Shown here in pieces: positions 15,813-24,583 of a stretch of DNA of 52,106 nt (position 1 is its first letter; each line of letters opens with the position of its first letter). Position numbers and translations under genes: made by a program. Origin of the DNA: Levilactobacillus zymae DSM 19395. Lineage in GTDB: Bacteria > Bacillota > Bacilli > Lactobacillales > Lactobacillaceae. Where the stretch lies: assembly GCF_001434115.1 (NCBI RefSeq), contig NZ_AZDW01000058.1, forward strand, positions 31,363 to 83,468. Reading direction: 5' to 3'. The notes beneath the pieces are model-generated. The model saw nothing but the letters and a program-made list of their open reading frames with translations. It had not been told where the DNA came from and did no database searches.

Positions 15813-16754
15813 TTATAACTCTAGTAACTGTTTAGCGACCGCCTGGTCCACAATCAAGACGTTGGCGTAACCGCCTAACAACGCGGCGTGGATGGCGCGT
15901 AATTTGGCCTCCCCACCGGCAATCAGCACGGCGTATTTCTGCCGGCCCAGCTGGTCGAGCGGCAACGCCACGGTCCGTTGGTCGAGTTCCGGGTCGGCGA
16001 TGGCACCGGTCGGGGTGATGTAGTGGGACAAGATATCGCCCGCGGCCTCACGTTGGAGTCGCTGGATTTGCGGCGCCGTGAGGTAACCGGAGCGAAAGAG
16101 CAGTGCGTCAGCGCGGGTGGTCCCCACGGTAAATAGCGCGATATCGGCGTTGGTCCCGGTCTGGATGACCTGATGGATGAACGGGTCGCGTAAGGCCGCC
16201 GCCTTGACCCGCGCATCGTCAAAGACCAGCGGCAGGGGAAGCAGCTGGGCCTGCGTGTGGAAGGCCTGGTTGAACTGTTGCGTGATTTCGGCGGAATAGT
16301 TGGTTTCTGCCGAGTTGGTCAGACTCCCTTTAAGTTGGACCAGTTGGACGTTTTGCGCTTGGCTGGCGTGCAAGTGCTGCGCGACGGCCAACATGGTGTG
16401 GCCCCAATTGAGGCCGATCGTTAGCCCATCGGTCACGATGGTGTCGAGGTAGTCCGCTGCGACGGCTCCCAGATGGTCACGAATGCCGGCCTCGTCATGG
16501 TTGACTTGTTGGGCCACGACCACGTCCTTTAGGTGGTAGTGGTCCTTTAAGGCCTGCTGTAACCGGGCAGAATCGGTGAAGGGATCGTTGATTTGGACTG
16601 TCACGATGCCCGTTTCCCGTGCGAGTTGGAGCGATTTAGCCACCGTGGGTCGGGAGAGGTTCATTTTTTTAGCGATTTCGACCTGACTGAGGTTGTCCTG
16701 ATAATAGTAACGGCTGACCGCTAGTAGCCGTTCCGTTTGTTTTTGAGAAAGCAT
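15813..16754 (-). CDS. deoR: SorC/DeoR-family repressor of deoxyribose catabolism
   Basis: A 313-aa SorC-type regulator. The N-terminal helix-turn-helix (LSQVEIAKKMNLSRPTVAKSL, about residues 22-42) precedes a sugar-phosphate sensor domain with LTIGLNWGHTML and the TVGTT region. It is divergent from deoC, as Bacillus deoR is close to the deo operon, so deoxyribose-5-phosphate is the likely inducer. The ATG at 16754 and a GTG at 16757 are both possible; GGAGG is 10 or 7 bases upstream. No other deo genes are seen here. Confidence 0.87.
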   Translation of the reverse strand: MLSQKQTERLLAVSRYYYQDNLSQVEIAKKMNLSRPTVAKSLQLARETGIVTVQINDPFTDSARLQQALKDHYHLKDVVVAQQVNHDEAGIRDHLGAVAADYLDTIVTDGLTIGLNWGHTMLAVAQHLHASQAQNVQLVQLKGSLTNSAETNYSAEITQQFNQAFHTQAQLLPLPLVFDDARVKAAALRDPFIHQVIQTGTNADIALFTVGTTRADALLFRSGYLTAPQIQRLQREAAGDILSHYITPTGAIADPELDQRTVALPLDQLGRQKYAVLIAGGEAKLRAIHAALLGGYANVLIVDQAVAKQLLEL

Positions 16755-16807
16755 CACGAGTTGTCCTCCGTTTTTGAGTTGTCATTATTCTACCACAGAA
16801 AAATAAT

Positions 16808-16843
16808 TTTACATTTGTTATTTTTAATTATTTACATTTGTTA
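16808..16843. promoter_or_regulatory. Tandem DeoR operator repeats
   Basis: Two identical 13-base copies of TTTACATTTGTTA start 23 bases apart (16808 and 16831), about two helical turns, in the AT-rich gap between deoR and deoC. Such tandem half-sites fit a SorC-type tetramer controlling both genes. Confidence 0.7.
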
Positions 16844-16902
16844 AAATCCGTGATAAATTAAGGCTGTCGACAAACTAAACTTAACGAAACGGGGACCAAC
16901 TC

Positions 16903-17553
16903 ATGACTTTAAACCAATACATCGATCATACTTTATTAGCACCGGACGCCACGCAAGCTGACGTGGACCAAATCATTCGCGAAGCCAGGGAAAACCACTT
17001 CTGCTCCGTGATGTTGAATCCGTACTGGGTTCGCTACGCCCACGAACAATTGAAGGACACCGCCGTCAACACCGACACGGTCATCGGCTTTCCCCTGGGG
17101 GCCAACACCACGGCCATCAAGGTCGCCGAAGCCACCCAGGCCATCGCGGACGGGGTCGATGAACTCGACGTGGTGATGAACATCGGCGAATTCAAAGCCG
17201 GTCACGATGCCCAAGTGCGCCAAGACCTAGAGGCCGTTATCACTACCGGTCACCAACACCATAAATTGGTGAAGGTCATCATCGAAACGGCCCTGTTGAC
17301 GGACCAGGAAATCACGCGGGCTTCCGAATTAGTCGCCGACGCGGGCGCCGAATTTGTGAAGACCTCGACCGGGTTTTCCACGCGCGGGGCGGAAGTCAAC
17401 GACGTGGTCTTGATGAAACAAGCCGTGGGCGATCGCATCAAGGTCAAGGCGTCCGGCGGGGTACACACCAAGGCAGAAGCCGAGGCCATGATTGCGGCCG
17501 GCGCATCGCGGTTAGGGACCAGTTCCGGCATGCGGGTCATCGGCAAGGCATAA
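16903..17553 (+). CDS. deoC: Deoxyribose-phosphate aldolase
   Basis: Splits 2-deoxyribose-5-phosphate into acetaldehyde and glyceraldehyde-3-phosphate, feeding deoxynucleoside carbon into glycolysis. The 216-aa class I aldolase has the Schiff-base lysine Lys153 in FVKTSTGFS, Asp89 in [10 protein letters not shown], and the second lysine in IKVKASGGV. It is monocistronic, divergent from its likely repressor, and ends in a strong terminator. The acetaldehyde made could be reduced by alcohol dehydrogenases not present here. Confidence 0.96.
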   Translation: MTLNQYIDHTLLAPDATQADVDQIIREARENHFCSVMLNPYWVRYAHEQLKDTAVNTDTVIGFPLGANTTAIKVAEATQAIADGVDELDVVMNIGEFKAGHDAQVRQDLEAVITTGHQHHKLVKVIIETALLTDQEITRASELVADAGAEFVKTSTGFSTRGAEVNDVVLMKQAVGDRIKVKASGGVHTKAEAEAMIAAGASRLGTSSGMRVIGKA

Positions 17554-17565
17554 CCGACCACAAGC

Positions 17566-17610
17566 AAAAAAGCCACGTTACGCCATTGGGTCGGCGCAAC
17601 GTGGTTTTTA
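17566..17610. terminator. Bidirectional terminator
   Basis: CCACGTT.CGCC and GGCG.AACGTGG arms with flanking A6 and T5, between convergent deoC and the aldo/keto reductase. Confidence 0.9.
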
Positions 17611-17631
17611 ATGTGGTCAGGGAGCTTAGGT

Positions 17632-18585
17632 TTAAGGTAAATCGTTGCCGGCGGCCAGGTAGACGTCGTACCACTCCTGCTTAGTCAGAGTGACGTCGCT
17701 ACCGGCGATGCTTTCACGTAAGTGTTGCGGGTTCATGGACCCTAAAATCACTTGCATGTGGGCCGGGTGCCGCAATATCCAGGCCGTAGCGATGGCGTTC
17801 TTGGTCACGCCGTATTTGTCGGCCAGGGTCTGCAGTTCTTGATTAAGTGCGGGGAACTTCGGGTTATCGATGAAGGAGCCGGCAAACAGGCCGTATTGGT
17901 AAGGCGACCAGGCCTGAATGGTCATCTGGTGTAACCGCGAATATTCGATGATGCCGCCGTCGTGGTTGACGCTCGGGGCGTCGGTCATGTTGGTGTGCAG
18001 GCCGAATTGAATCGGGCCGGTATGCATGACCCCGAATTGGAGCTGGTTGGCCATGAGCTTCTGCGAGGTTGCGGCCTGGACCAGTTCGACTTGTTGGGGA
18101 TTAAAGTTGGAAACGCCGAAGTAGCGGACCTTCCCACTCTGGTGCAGGCTATCAAAGGCTGCGGCGATTTCGTCGGGCTCCATCAAGGCGTCGGGCCGGT
18201 GGAGGAGAAAGGCGTCGAGGTAGTCGAGTTGCATCCGTTGTAAGATGCCGTCGACGGCTGCCAACAGGTGTTGCTTAGAAAAGTCGTAGCGTTGGCCCAA
18301 GACCACGTCGCCGGAACTCTTTTGCGGGTCGGGGACGATGCCCCCCTTGGATTGAATGAAGAGGTCGTCACGGCTGACCGCGGACTTCTTCAGAGCTTCG
18401 CCGAAGATGGTTTCGGATTGACCCACCCCGTAGATGTCGGCGGAATCGATGTGGGTGACGCCCATGGCCTGGACCTGGTCCAAAACGTTGGCGGCCTGGT
18501 CGCTGGTCAGATTCAACATCCGCATGATGCCTAAAGCGACCGCGGACGTTTGCACGTGGGTGTTGCCCCAGTTGAGTTGTTTCAT
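17632..18585 (-). CDS. Aldo/keto reductase (YdhF type)
   Basis: A 317-aa NADPH-dependent reductase with the AKR tetrad: Asp in HIDSADIYG, Tyr of the same motif, Lys in IQSKGG and His in LLHRPD. The phosphate-binding end has ILRHPAHMQVILGSMNP. It matches the E. coli YdhF branch, which reduces aldehydes and ketones. The start at 18585 has AGGAAG 9 bases upstream. It has its own promoter with a 19-base spacer and a central dyad, a MerR signature, so it is probably induced by reactive carbonyls or electrophiles. Confidence 0.92.
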   Translation of the reverse strand: MKQLNWGNTHVQTSAVALGIMRMLNLTSDQAANVLDQVQAMGVTHIDSADIYGVGQSETIFGEALKKSAVSRDDLFIQSKGGIVPDPQKSSGDVVLGQRYDFSKQHLLAAVDGILQRMQLDYLDAFLLHRPDALMEPDEIAAAFDSLHQSGKVRYFGVSNFNPQQVELVQAATSQKLMANQLQFGVMHTGPIQFGLHTNMTDAPSVNHDGGIIEYSRLHQMTIQAWSPYQYGLFAGSFIDNPKFPALNQELQTLADKYGVTKNAIATAWILRHPAHMQVILGSMNPQHLRESIAGSDVTLTKQEWYDVYLAAGNDLP

Positions 18586-18634
18586 CACTAAAAACTTCCT
18601 TTCGTAGTTGGTGGGTCATGACCTAACACTCAGC

Positions 18635-18665
18635 AGTATAGGAGTTAGAGTATACTCAAGGTCAA
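18635..18665 (-). promoter_or_regulatory. MerR-type stretched promoter of the aldo/keto reductase
   Basis: Minus strand: TTGACC (18660-18665), a 19-base spacer, TATACT (18635-18640). The spacer holds the dyad GAGTATACTC (18648-18657) within TTGAGTATACTCTAA. An over-long spacer with a dyad in it is the hallmark of MerR activation and resembles AdhR-type sites. The MerR protein at 15274 is a candidate regulator (inference). Confidence 0.8.
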
Positions 18666-18726
18666 GGAAAAACGGAAAAAAGTTTTAGAAAATATCTTTT
18701 TCTAATATTGTCCCGGCGCAGAACGC

Positions 18727-18766
18727 CAAAAAGCCCCGCCGAACCAGTGACGGAGCGGCGAGGCTT
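18727..18766 (-). terminator. Terminator of the MFS-HIT-SDR operon
   Basis: Minus-strand AAGCCTCGCCG pairs with CGGCGGGGCTT, then a T run, directly after the SDR stop. Confidence 0.88.
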
Positions 18767-18775
18767 AATGATCAA

Positions 18776-19516
18776 TTAGTTTTGTTGGACGGTCGGCCGT
18801 AACAGGATCTCATCGATGCCCACATTTTCGGGTTGGTCGATGGCGTAGAGGACCGCGTTGGCTAAGTCATCGGGACTCAGCCCGATACTTTCTTCGCGTT
18901 GACGGGCCTTCTTTTGCAGTTCGGGATCGCCTACGGACTTCCAGAGTCCGGTATTGACGTTGCCCGGAGAGACCATGGTCGACCGAATCATGTTCGGGCC
19001 TTCCTCTTGCCGGAGTGCATCCATGATGGCACGCAGGGCGAACTTGGTCCCGGAATAGATGGCAGCGTTGGGGTTGATCACGTGGCCGGCGTTAGAATCG
19101 GTCGCAATGAAGTGCCCAAATCCCTGTTTTTTCATGATGGGGAGTGCCGCGGCGATGCCGTACAGAACACCCATCACGTTGATTTGAAAGGCGGCTTCCC
19201 AATCGTCGACCTTCAGATCCTTTAACGGTGAATTAGGCATGATGCCGGCGTTGTTATACATCACGTCGATTTGGCCGTAGTGGGCTTCGGCCGCGTCCAC
19301 GAACCGCTGAACGGAGGCCTTGTCGGTCACGTCGACCAGGTGATAGGCTGCCTCGCCACCGGCCGCTTGAATGTCACTCACCAGAGCCTGGAGTTTCTCT
19401 TCGCGGCGAGCGCCCACGAAGAGCTTGGCCCCGTGTGCCGCCAACTTTTTCGCGGTGGCGGCGCCGATACCCGAAGAGGCCCCCGCAATTACAACAACTT
19501 TTCCTTTAACAGCCAT
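18776..19516 (-). CDS. Classical short-chain dehydrogenase/reductase
   Basis: A 246-aa SDR with all landmarks: GASSGIG (12-18), NNAG, the catalytic Ser region (ATDSNAG), YSGTK (Tyr and Lys) and a PGNVNT motif. It would oxidise or reduce an alcohol/carbonyl with NAD(P). Arg residues after the first Gly motif (GARREEK) suggest NADP preference. AAAGGAG is 8 bases from the ATG. It is third in a tight operon after an MFS transporter and a HIT protein (18-base gap), so it may act on an imported compound. Confidence 0.92.
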   Translation of the reverse strand: MAVKGKVVVIAGASSGIGAATAKKLAAHGAKLFVGARREEKLQALVSDIQAAGGEAAYHLVDVTDKASVQRFVDAAEAHYGQIDVMYNNAGIMPNSPLKDLKVDDWEAAFQINVMGVLYGIAAALPIMKKQGFGHFIATDSNAGHVINPNAAIYSGTKFALRAIMDALRQEEGPNMIRSTMVSPGNVNTGLWKSVGDPELQKKARQREESIGLSPDDLANAVLYAIDQPENVGIDEILLRPTVQQN

Positions 19517-19534
19517 TGAAAAGATCTCCTTTAA

Positions 19535-19963
19535 TTATAAATTAGCGCGTAACGCGTCGATGATTTCGCGGTAGCTCGTGTCGCTCAACAGCACTGGGTT
19601 GGCGGGATTGTTGACGAAAGCGTCGTCCCAATCCGCGTCCGTTGTTTGTTTGGGCACCACGTGAACGTGCAGGTGCGACACGGTGTCCCCGTAAGTGGCG
19701 TAGTTGATCTTGGCCGGGTGAAAGGCTTGGGCCACGGCGTGCGCGGCGTGGGCGACGTCGTCATAAAATTCGTGGCGCTCGGTCTCGGTGAGTTGGTAGG
19801 GCTCATCGACGTGCCAGTTGAGGACCACGGCCACCCGCCCGCGGTGGGTCTGGTCGCGGCTCAGGTAAACCGTCGCGACGTGGAGCGGTGCCACCAGAAT
19901 GTAGTTTGCCGCTAGTTTTGCGTTACGTGTGCAGTAAAAACAATCTTCTTGATAACGAGTCAT
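19535..19963 (-). CDS. HIT-family nucleotide hydrolase/transferase
   Basis: A 142-aa histidine-triad protein with the HLHVHVVP active-site motif near residue 97 and an N-terminal CFYC pair that may bind zinc. HIT proteins hydrolyse or transfer nucleotidyl groups, for instance on dinucleoside polyphosphates or AMP-amidates. It lies between an MFS transporter (16-base gap) and an SDR (18-base gap), an unusual partnership for a housekeeping HIT gene. AAAGGA precedes the ATG. Confidence 0.9.
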   Translation of the reverse strand: MTRYQEDCFYCTRNAKLAANYILVAPLHVATVYLSRDQTHRGRVAVVLNWHVDEPYQLTETERHEFYDDVAHAAHAVAQAFHPAKINYATYGDTVSHLHVHVVPKQTTDADWDDAFVNNPANPVLLSDTSYREIIDALRANL

Positions 19964-19979
19964 GATAATTTTCCTTTCT

Positions 19980-21302
19980 TCAAACGGTCGCGTGGGTCGG
20001 CGTGGTCGGCGTCGCGGCAGGGGCCGAATGGTGGCGAAACGTTAAGACAATTATTGCCGGAATGATTAGGGCGGCGGCCAAGAAGAGCATCCCGGTCACG
20101 GTACTGTGGGTCGCCGTTTTGAGCCAGCCGATGGCGTAGGGGCCGAAGAAGCCCCCGAAGTTCCCCACGGCGTTGACGATACCTAACCCTACGGCCGCCA
20201 TTCGCGGATCAATCGTGGTGGACAGGGCCCAGTACGGCCCGGAGTAGGCGTAAACGCCGATGGCGGCCAGGCAGATAAAACCGACGGAGAGCACGGGAAG
20301 GTGGGTCGTGAGGGCGGCCCCCACGAAGCCCAGGCTGCCCAGTAAGGCACCGACGGCCGTGTGGACGGGTCGTTCGCCGCTACGGTCGGACAACCGGCCG
20401 TTAACGACCAAGGCGATGGCGCCTAGTAGGTAAGGAATGGCGCTGATCAGGCCAATCTGCATGGTGCTCAGGTCGCTCGAGAGGGCCTTGACCATCTGAG
20501 GCATCCAGAACGTGATGCCGTAGAGACCGACACAGTAGAAGAAATTCATGCCCGTGAGTTTCCAAATCTTAGCGTCCTTGAAGGCCGCAGTAAACGGCGC
20601 GTTCACGACCCGTTTCTCCTGGGCCCGTTGCGCATCAAGAGTCAACGCCTGAACTAACCAATCCCGTTCTTGGGGCGTCAACCAGGTTGCCGTGGCGGGT
20701 TTGTCCGCCAGGAAGAAGACGGTGTAGATGCCCATCAGGACCGCCGGCACACCAATGATGATGAACAACCAGCGCCAGCCGGCGAGCCCCAAGGCGAGGT
20801 GCACGCGGGTGATAATCCAGGTGGCGACTGGCGCCCCAATGGAATTAGCAACGGGTGGGGCGACCATGAAGGCCGCGATGGCCCGCGCCCGGTCCTGACT
20901 GCGAATCCAGTAGGTGATGTATAACGTCATGCCCGGAAAAAGTCCGGCTTCGGAAACGCCCAGTAAAAACCGGAGAATTACCAACATTGGGATGGAGTTA
21001 ACAAAGCCCGTGACCAGGGTGACCGTTCCCCAGAAAATCAGGATGAAGGCCATCCACCGGCGCGCCCCAATGCGTTCGAGCATCATGTTGCCGGGGATGC
21101 CGAAGATGAAGTAACCGATGAAGAAGATGCCCGCGATAAAGCCGTAGGTGGTCGCGGTTAGGCCAAGGTCTTGGTCCATCCCCCCGATCGAAGCGTACGT
21201 AATACTACTGCGGTCGAGAAATGCGATAAAATAAATGACAAATAAGTATGGCAGAATGTGCCAGGTGACTTTTCTTAATGCGTTTGCTTGTGGTCCAGCC
21301 AT
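19980..21302 (-). CDS. MFS transporter, anion:cation symporter (ACS) type
   Basis: A 440-aa 12-helix transporter. The start helix LPYLFVIYFIAFLDRSSITYA with LDR, the loop GNMMLERIGARRWMA, RFLLGVSEAGLFPGM and YWIRSQDRARA are typical of the ACS family, which moves organic anions such as tartrate, galactarate, phthalate or pantothenate. It is the first gene of the MFS-HIT-SDR operon and is divergent from an AraC regulator. A cre-like box lies in the shared promoter region. The ribosome site is GGGGGCGG. The substrate is unknown. Confidence 0.9.
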   Translation of the reverse strand: MAGPQANALRKVTWHILPYLFVIYFIAFLDRSSITYASIGGMDQDLGLTATTYGFIAGIFFIGYFIFGIPGNMMLERIGARRWMAFILIFWGTVTLVTGFVNSIPMLVILRFLLGVSEAGLFPGMTLYITYWIRSQDRARAIAAFMVAPPVANSIGAPVATWIITRVHLALGLAGWRWLFIIIGVPAVLMGIYTVFFLADKPATATWLTPQERDWLVQALTLDAQRAQEKRVVNAPFTAAFKDAKIWKLTGMNFFYCVGLYGITFWMPQMVKALSSDLSTMQIGLISAIPYLLGAIALVVNGRLSDRSGERPVHTAVGALLGSLGFVGAALTTHLPVLSVGFICLAAIGVYAYSGPYWALSTTIDPRMAAVGLGIVNAVGNFGGFFGPYAIGWLKTATHSTVTGMLFLAAALIIPAIIVLTFRHHSAPAATPTTPTHATV

Positions 21303-21384
21303 AGGGACCGCCCCCGTTTCGTGTAATCGTCAAAGTCATTCAAGCAGCGGATATATCCTTAACTCACGGGTAAGTGTATCCTAA

Positions 21385-21398
21385 ATTAAGCGCTTACA
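21385..21398. promoter_or_regulatory. cre-like box in the AraC/MFS divergent promoter
   Basis: ATTAAGCGCTTACA (reverse TGTAAGCGCTTAAT) fits the CcpA cre pattern TGNAANCGNTNNCA except at its last two bases. It lies between the divergent MFS operon and araC-like gene, suggesting catabolite control of one or both. Confidence 0.65.
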
Positions 21399-21459
21399 TT
21401 TAACGTATATTGCACGATTTTCTGGAAAATATCACACTCATGGAAAGGCGGTCACAAGC

Positions 21460-22335
21460 ATGGAACCCTTGCGTGATTCCCAATTAACGGTCTTGTGGAT
21501 GAGCGGACGGACCTATCAGCGCGGCGAGGCCGTGGCACTGCACCAACACGAGTTCAACCAACTGCAACTGGTGTTGAGCGGCGAAGAACACGTGCAACTC
21601 GCCGACCGGCCCTACACCGTCTTCGGGGGGCAACTCTATCTGGTCACGCCGCGGACCCCACACGCCTTTAAGTTTAATCACGACGCGGTGATTATCGACA
21701 TAAAGTTCACGACGAGCCCGGACTTACAACGGTTACTTAACCAAGTCGCCCAGCCGCCGATTTTTCCCGTCAGCGACCGCGAAAGTTTTCGCCGGTTGTT
21801 GACCCAGGCCCTAGCGGCGCAACGCCAGCCGACGCCCTACGGCATGCTGCGGGTCGATGTGCGCTTGAAGGACCTTCTATTAACGTTGGTCGTCGATCAA
21901 AATGGCCTGGTGACGCCGATTCCCGAGGCCACTTACATGAGCCCGGACACCAGTTTTGCGCCGCTACGCTACCTGCAGCAGCACTATGCGACCCCGCTTC
22001 GGCTGGCGGATTTAGCCCGGCACTTTCACTACAGCAAGAATTACATGATTGAAATCTGTAAACGTGAAACGGGTGTCACCCCCAACACGCTATTGCAGCT
22101 GATTCGGATTCGCCACGTCAAAAATTTTTTGGCGTATACTGAACTCAGTATCAACGATATCGCAATCCACGTGGGCTTAGATGCCAACTACCTGACCCGC
22201 TTGTTTAAGCAACAGGTCGGCCAAAGTCCCTTGAAGTATCGGCAGACGATCCAAGCGGAGCGCCGCCAAAACATCACGTTGCTGCGCAGCTTTGATCATC
22301 AGCAACAACCCAAGATTCACCAATCGAAACAGTAA
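21460..22335 (+). CDS. AraC-family transcriptional regulator
   Basis: A 291-aa regulator with an N-terminal cupin sensor (HQHEFNQLQLVLSGEEHV and VTPRTPHAF) and a C-terminal double helix-turn-helix (LRLADLARHFHYSKNYMIEI, then INDIAIHVGLDANYLTRLFK). It is divergent from the MFS-HIT-SDR operon and probably activates it when the transported compound is present. The ATG follows GGAAAGGCGG. An ASCH-like gene follows after 13 bases and is likely co-transcribed. Confidence 0.9.
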   Translation: MEPLRDSQLTVLWMSGRTYQRGEAVALHQHEFNQLQLVLSGEEHVQLADRPYTVFGGQLYLVTPRTPHAFKFNHDAVIIDIKFTTSPDLQRLLNQVAQPPIFPVSDRESFRRLLTQALAAQRQPTPYGMLRVDVRLKDLLLTLVVDQNGLVTPIPEATYMSPDTSFAPLRYLQQHYATPLRLADLARHFHYSKNYMIEICKRETGVTPNTLLQLIRIRHVKNFLAYTELSINDIAIHVGLDANYLTRLFKQQVGQSPLKYRQTIQAERRQNITLLRSFDHQQQPKIHQSKQ

Positions 22336-22348
22336 AAGGAGTTTTTCC

Positions 22349-22867
22349 GTGACCCAACCCATAGCCATGATTTATGACGACCAGCTGCCCACCTTATTAG
22401 TCGCGTTGCATCCCGACGCGACCACGGCGGTCTTGTCCGGTCATAAGATTTTAGAATTTCGCAAGCGGTTCTTTGCTAAACCCTTCCAGGCCTTCGTCTA
22501 CACCACGGGGCGGGGGATTCAGTTCTTCATGCGCTGCGGGGCGGCCTACCAGGGCAGCCCGGCCACAATCGCCAAGCTGGGCACATTGGTTCAGCACAGC
22601 GATTTTGCGGCGACCATGCGGTACCTGGGCCCCCAGAAGAGTGGGGTGGCCGTGCCGATTCAGGCGACCTACCGTCTGACCAGCACCGTGACGTTGGCCG
22701 ATTTGCGAGCGGTCGCGCCGCAAGTGGCGATTCCCCAGACCTACACGTTTTTGGACCAGCCCCAACGCGCTAAGTTATTGACTTACCTAACCCGCCAATC
22801 CTACGACCTGCACCATCAGGTGGATTGGCGTCGCCGGCAACCCATGGTGGACACCCTCTTTTCGTAA
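22349..22867 (+). CDS. ASCH/PUA-like domain protein
   Basis: A 172-aa protein. The N-terminal part LLVALHPDATTAVLSGHKILEFRKRFF shows the ASCH pattern of a Lys and a KxxExRkr motif, a fold related to PUA RNA-binding domains. ASCH proteins bind RNA or modified nucleosides, and some are nucleases. Start: GTG at 22349, with AAAAGGAG 7 bases upstream; this fits better than an ATG within the end of the AraC gene. It follows the AraC gene by 13 bases. No clear functional tie to the regulator is known to me. Confidence 0.65.
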   Translation: MTQPIAMIYDDQLPTLLVALHPDATTAVLSGHKILEFRKRFFAKPFQAFVYTTGRGIQFFMRCGAAYQGSPATIAKLGTLVQHSDFAATMRYLGPQKSGVAVPIQATYRLTSTVTLADLRAVAPQVAIPQTYTFLDQPQRAKLLTYLTRQSYDLHHQVDWRRRQPMVDTLFS

Positions 22868-22967
22868 CGCCCCTCATTTTTTGAAACGGCTTGCATTTTA
22901 GGGATGAATGCGTTATTCTTAACTTGTCAGTTAAGAATCATTCTAAACTAGAGGAGGCTTTTGTTCG

Positions 22968-24344
22968 ATGTCAAAAGAACGAATCGTGATTGTTGGGGCT
23001 TCACATGGGGGTCACCAATCAATCTTAGAATTACTGAGTCGCTACAATGATGTTGATATTACGTTGTTTGAAGCGGGGGATTTCATTTCCTTCATGTCTT
23101 GTGGGATGGAATTGTACCTGGAAAACAGTGTTACGGATGTCAACGACGTGCGCAATTTCAGCGCTGATGATTTTCCACAACCCAACGTCCACATCCTGGA
23201 TCGCCACGAGGTCACCAAGATCAACGCCGATGCCAAGACCGTGACGGTGGTGGATCACGCCACTAACCAAACCACGGACCAACCGTACGATAAGTTGATC
23301 TTGAGTTCTGGTGTGACGCCGAAGTCCTTACCCGTGCCCGGGGCCGACCTGGACAACGTGTTCTTAATGCGGGGCAAGGATTGGGCGTTGAAGATCAAGG
23401 AAAAGCTCGCCGACCCAGCGGTCAAGCACATGACCATTATCGGGGCCGGTTACATCGGAATCGAAGCGGCTGAAGCCAGTCGGAAAGCCGGCAAGGAAGT
23501 TACCTTGCTCGACGTGATCGACCGGCCATTAGGCACGTATCTGGACGGCGAATTGACCGATATCTTGGCCAAGAAGCTGACGGCTGAAGGCATCAACGTG
23601 CAAATGAACGCCAAGATCACCGCCTACACCGGCGACCAAGCCGTCAAGGCCGTCAAGACTACTGACGCCGAATACCCAAGTGACGTGGTCATTCAGGCCG
23701 CCGGCGTTCAACCGAACACCGACTGGTTGAAGGGGACCGTGGACTTGGACGACCGGGGCTGGATCAAGGTCGACAACTACCTGCGGACCAACCTGCCCGA
23801 CGTTTACGCCATTGGGGATGCCACGTTGGCTTACTCCATTCCGGCGCAAACCAAGGTGCCGATTGCCTTAGCGACGGTCGCCCGGCGCGAAGCCCGTTAC
23901 GTGGTCAAGCACCTCTTCGAAGCCAACCCAGCCGAACCATTCAAGGGCTTGGTCGGGTCTTCGGCTCTGAGTGTCTTTGACGAACACTTCGCACAGAGTG
24001 GCCTGAACTCCTTTACCGCCAAGCGCGCGGGCGTCACGGTAGCCAAGGACTTCTACCACACCACCTTGCGGCCGAAGTACGTGCCAAGCGACAAGGGCAA
24101 CCCGGACGTTTACGTTCAATTGTTCTTCAACCCAACGACCCACGTCTTATTGGGTGGCGCGGTCTTATCGACCTACGACGTGACGGCTCAAGGCAACGTA
24201 TTAGCCTTAGCCATTCAACACGGCTTACGCCTCGAAGACTTAGCCGAAGCTGACTTCTTCTTCCAACCTGGCTTTGACCGGCAATGGAGCCTGCTGAACC
24301 TGGCTGCCCAACACGCTTTGGGTGAAGAACCATTCACTTACTAA
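22968..24344 (+). CDS. nox: NADH oxidase (water-forming, FAD-dependent)
   Basis: A 458-aa flavoprotein that oxidises NADH with O2, regenerating NAD+ and detoxifying oxygen in lactobacilli. The FAD site VIVGASHGG (8-16), the single redox cysteine Cys45 in FMSCGMELY, the NAD motif IIGAGYIGIEAAE and the second FAD site VYAIGD are present. The single-Cys layout is that of Nox/CoA-disulfide reductase/NADH peroxidase relatives; water-forming Nox is the usual form in this group. GAGGAGG lies about 11 bases before ATG. Confidence 0.93.
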   Translation: MSKERIVIVGASHGGHQSILELLSRYNDVDITLFEAGDFISFMSCGMELYLENSVTDVNDVRNFSADDFPQPNVHILDRHEVTKINADAKTVTVVDHATNQTTDQPYDKLILSSGVTPKSLPVPGADLDNVFLMRGKDWALKIKEKLADPAVKHMTIIGAGYIGIEAAEASRKAGKEVTLLDVIDRPLGTYLDGELTDILAKKLTAEGINVQMNAKITAYTGDQAVKAVKTTDAEYPSDVVIQAAGVQPNTDWLKGTVDLDDRGWIKVDNYLRTNLPDVYAIGDATLAYSIPAQTKVPIALATVARREARYVVKHLFEANPAEPFKGLVGSSALSVFDEHFAQSGLNSFTAKRAGVTVAKDFYHTTLRPKYVPSDKGNPDVYVQLFFNPTTHVLLGGAVLSTYDVTAQGNVLALAIQHGLRLEDLAEADFFFQPGFDRQWSLLNLAAQHALGEEPFTY

Positions 24345-24370
24345 ATCTAAAATTAAGCTAAATGAGTTTC

Positions 24371-24417
24371 AAAAATCGGGCGTCATCAGCCTTTATGGTT
24401 GGTGGCGCCCGATTTTT
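24371..24417 (+). terminator. Terminator of nox
   Basis: AATCGGGCG and CGCCCGATT arms with inner CATCAGCC/GGTTGGTG pairing, followed by TTTTT. Confidence 0.92.
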
Positions 24418-24514
24418 GCGTTGATTTTTGGCGTTTCCTGTGGGGAAATTGTAAGGCGGAGGCCTTTCAATTTCGACCCCTTGAATTGCAAACTTAGAGG
24501 GGATTTACTTAGTG

Positions 24515-24534
24515 ACAATAAGCGCTTTCATTGT
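24515..24534. promoter_or_regulatory. cre-like dyad before the secreted nucleotidase
   Basis: ACAAT-A-AGCGCT-TTC-ATTGT is a dyad of outer ACAAT/ATTGT and inner AGCGCT; its core (TGAAAGCGCTTATT on the minus strand) resembles a cre box with two mismatches. It lies about 50 bases before the nucleotidase start. Confidence 0.5.
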
Positions 24535-24583
24535 TACGCTAGGGACGTATCGGATTACATATTTTTGAGGAGGATTTGTCATC

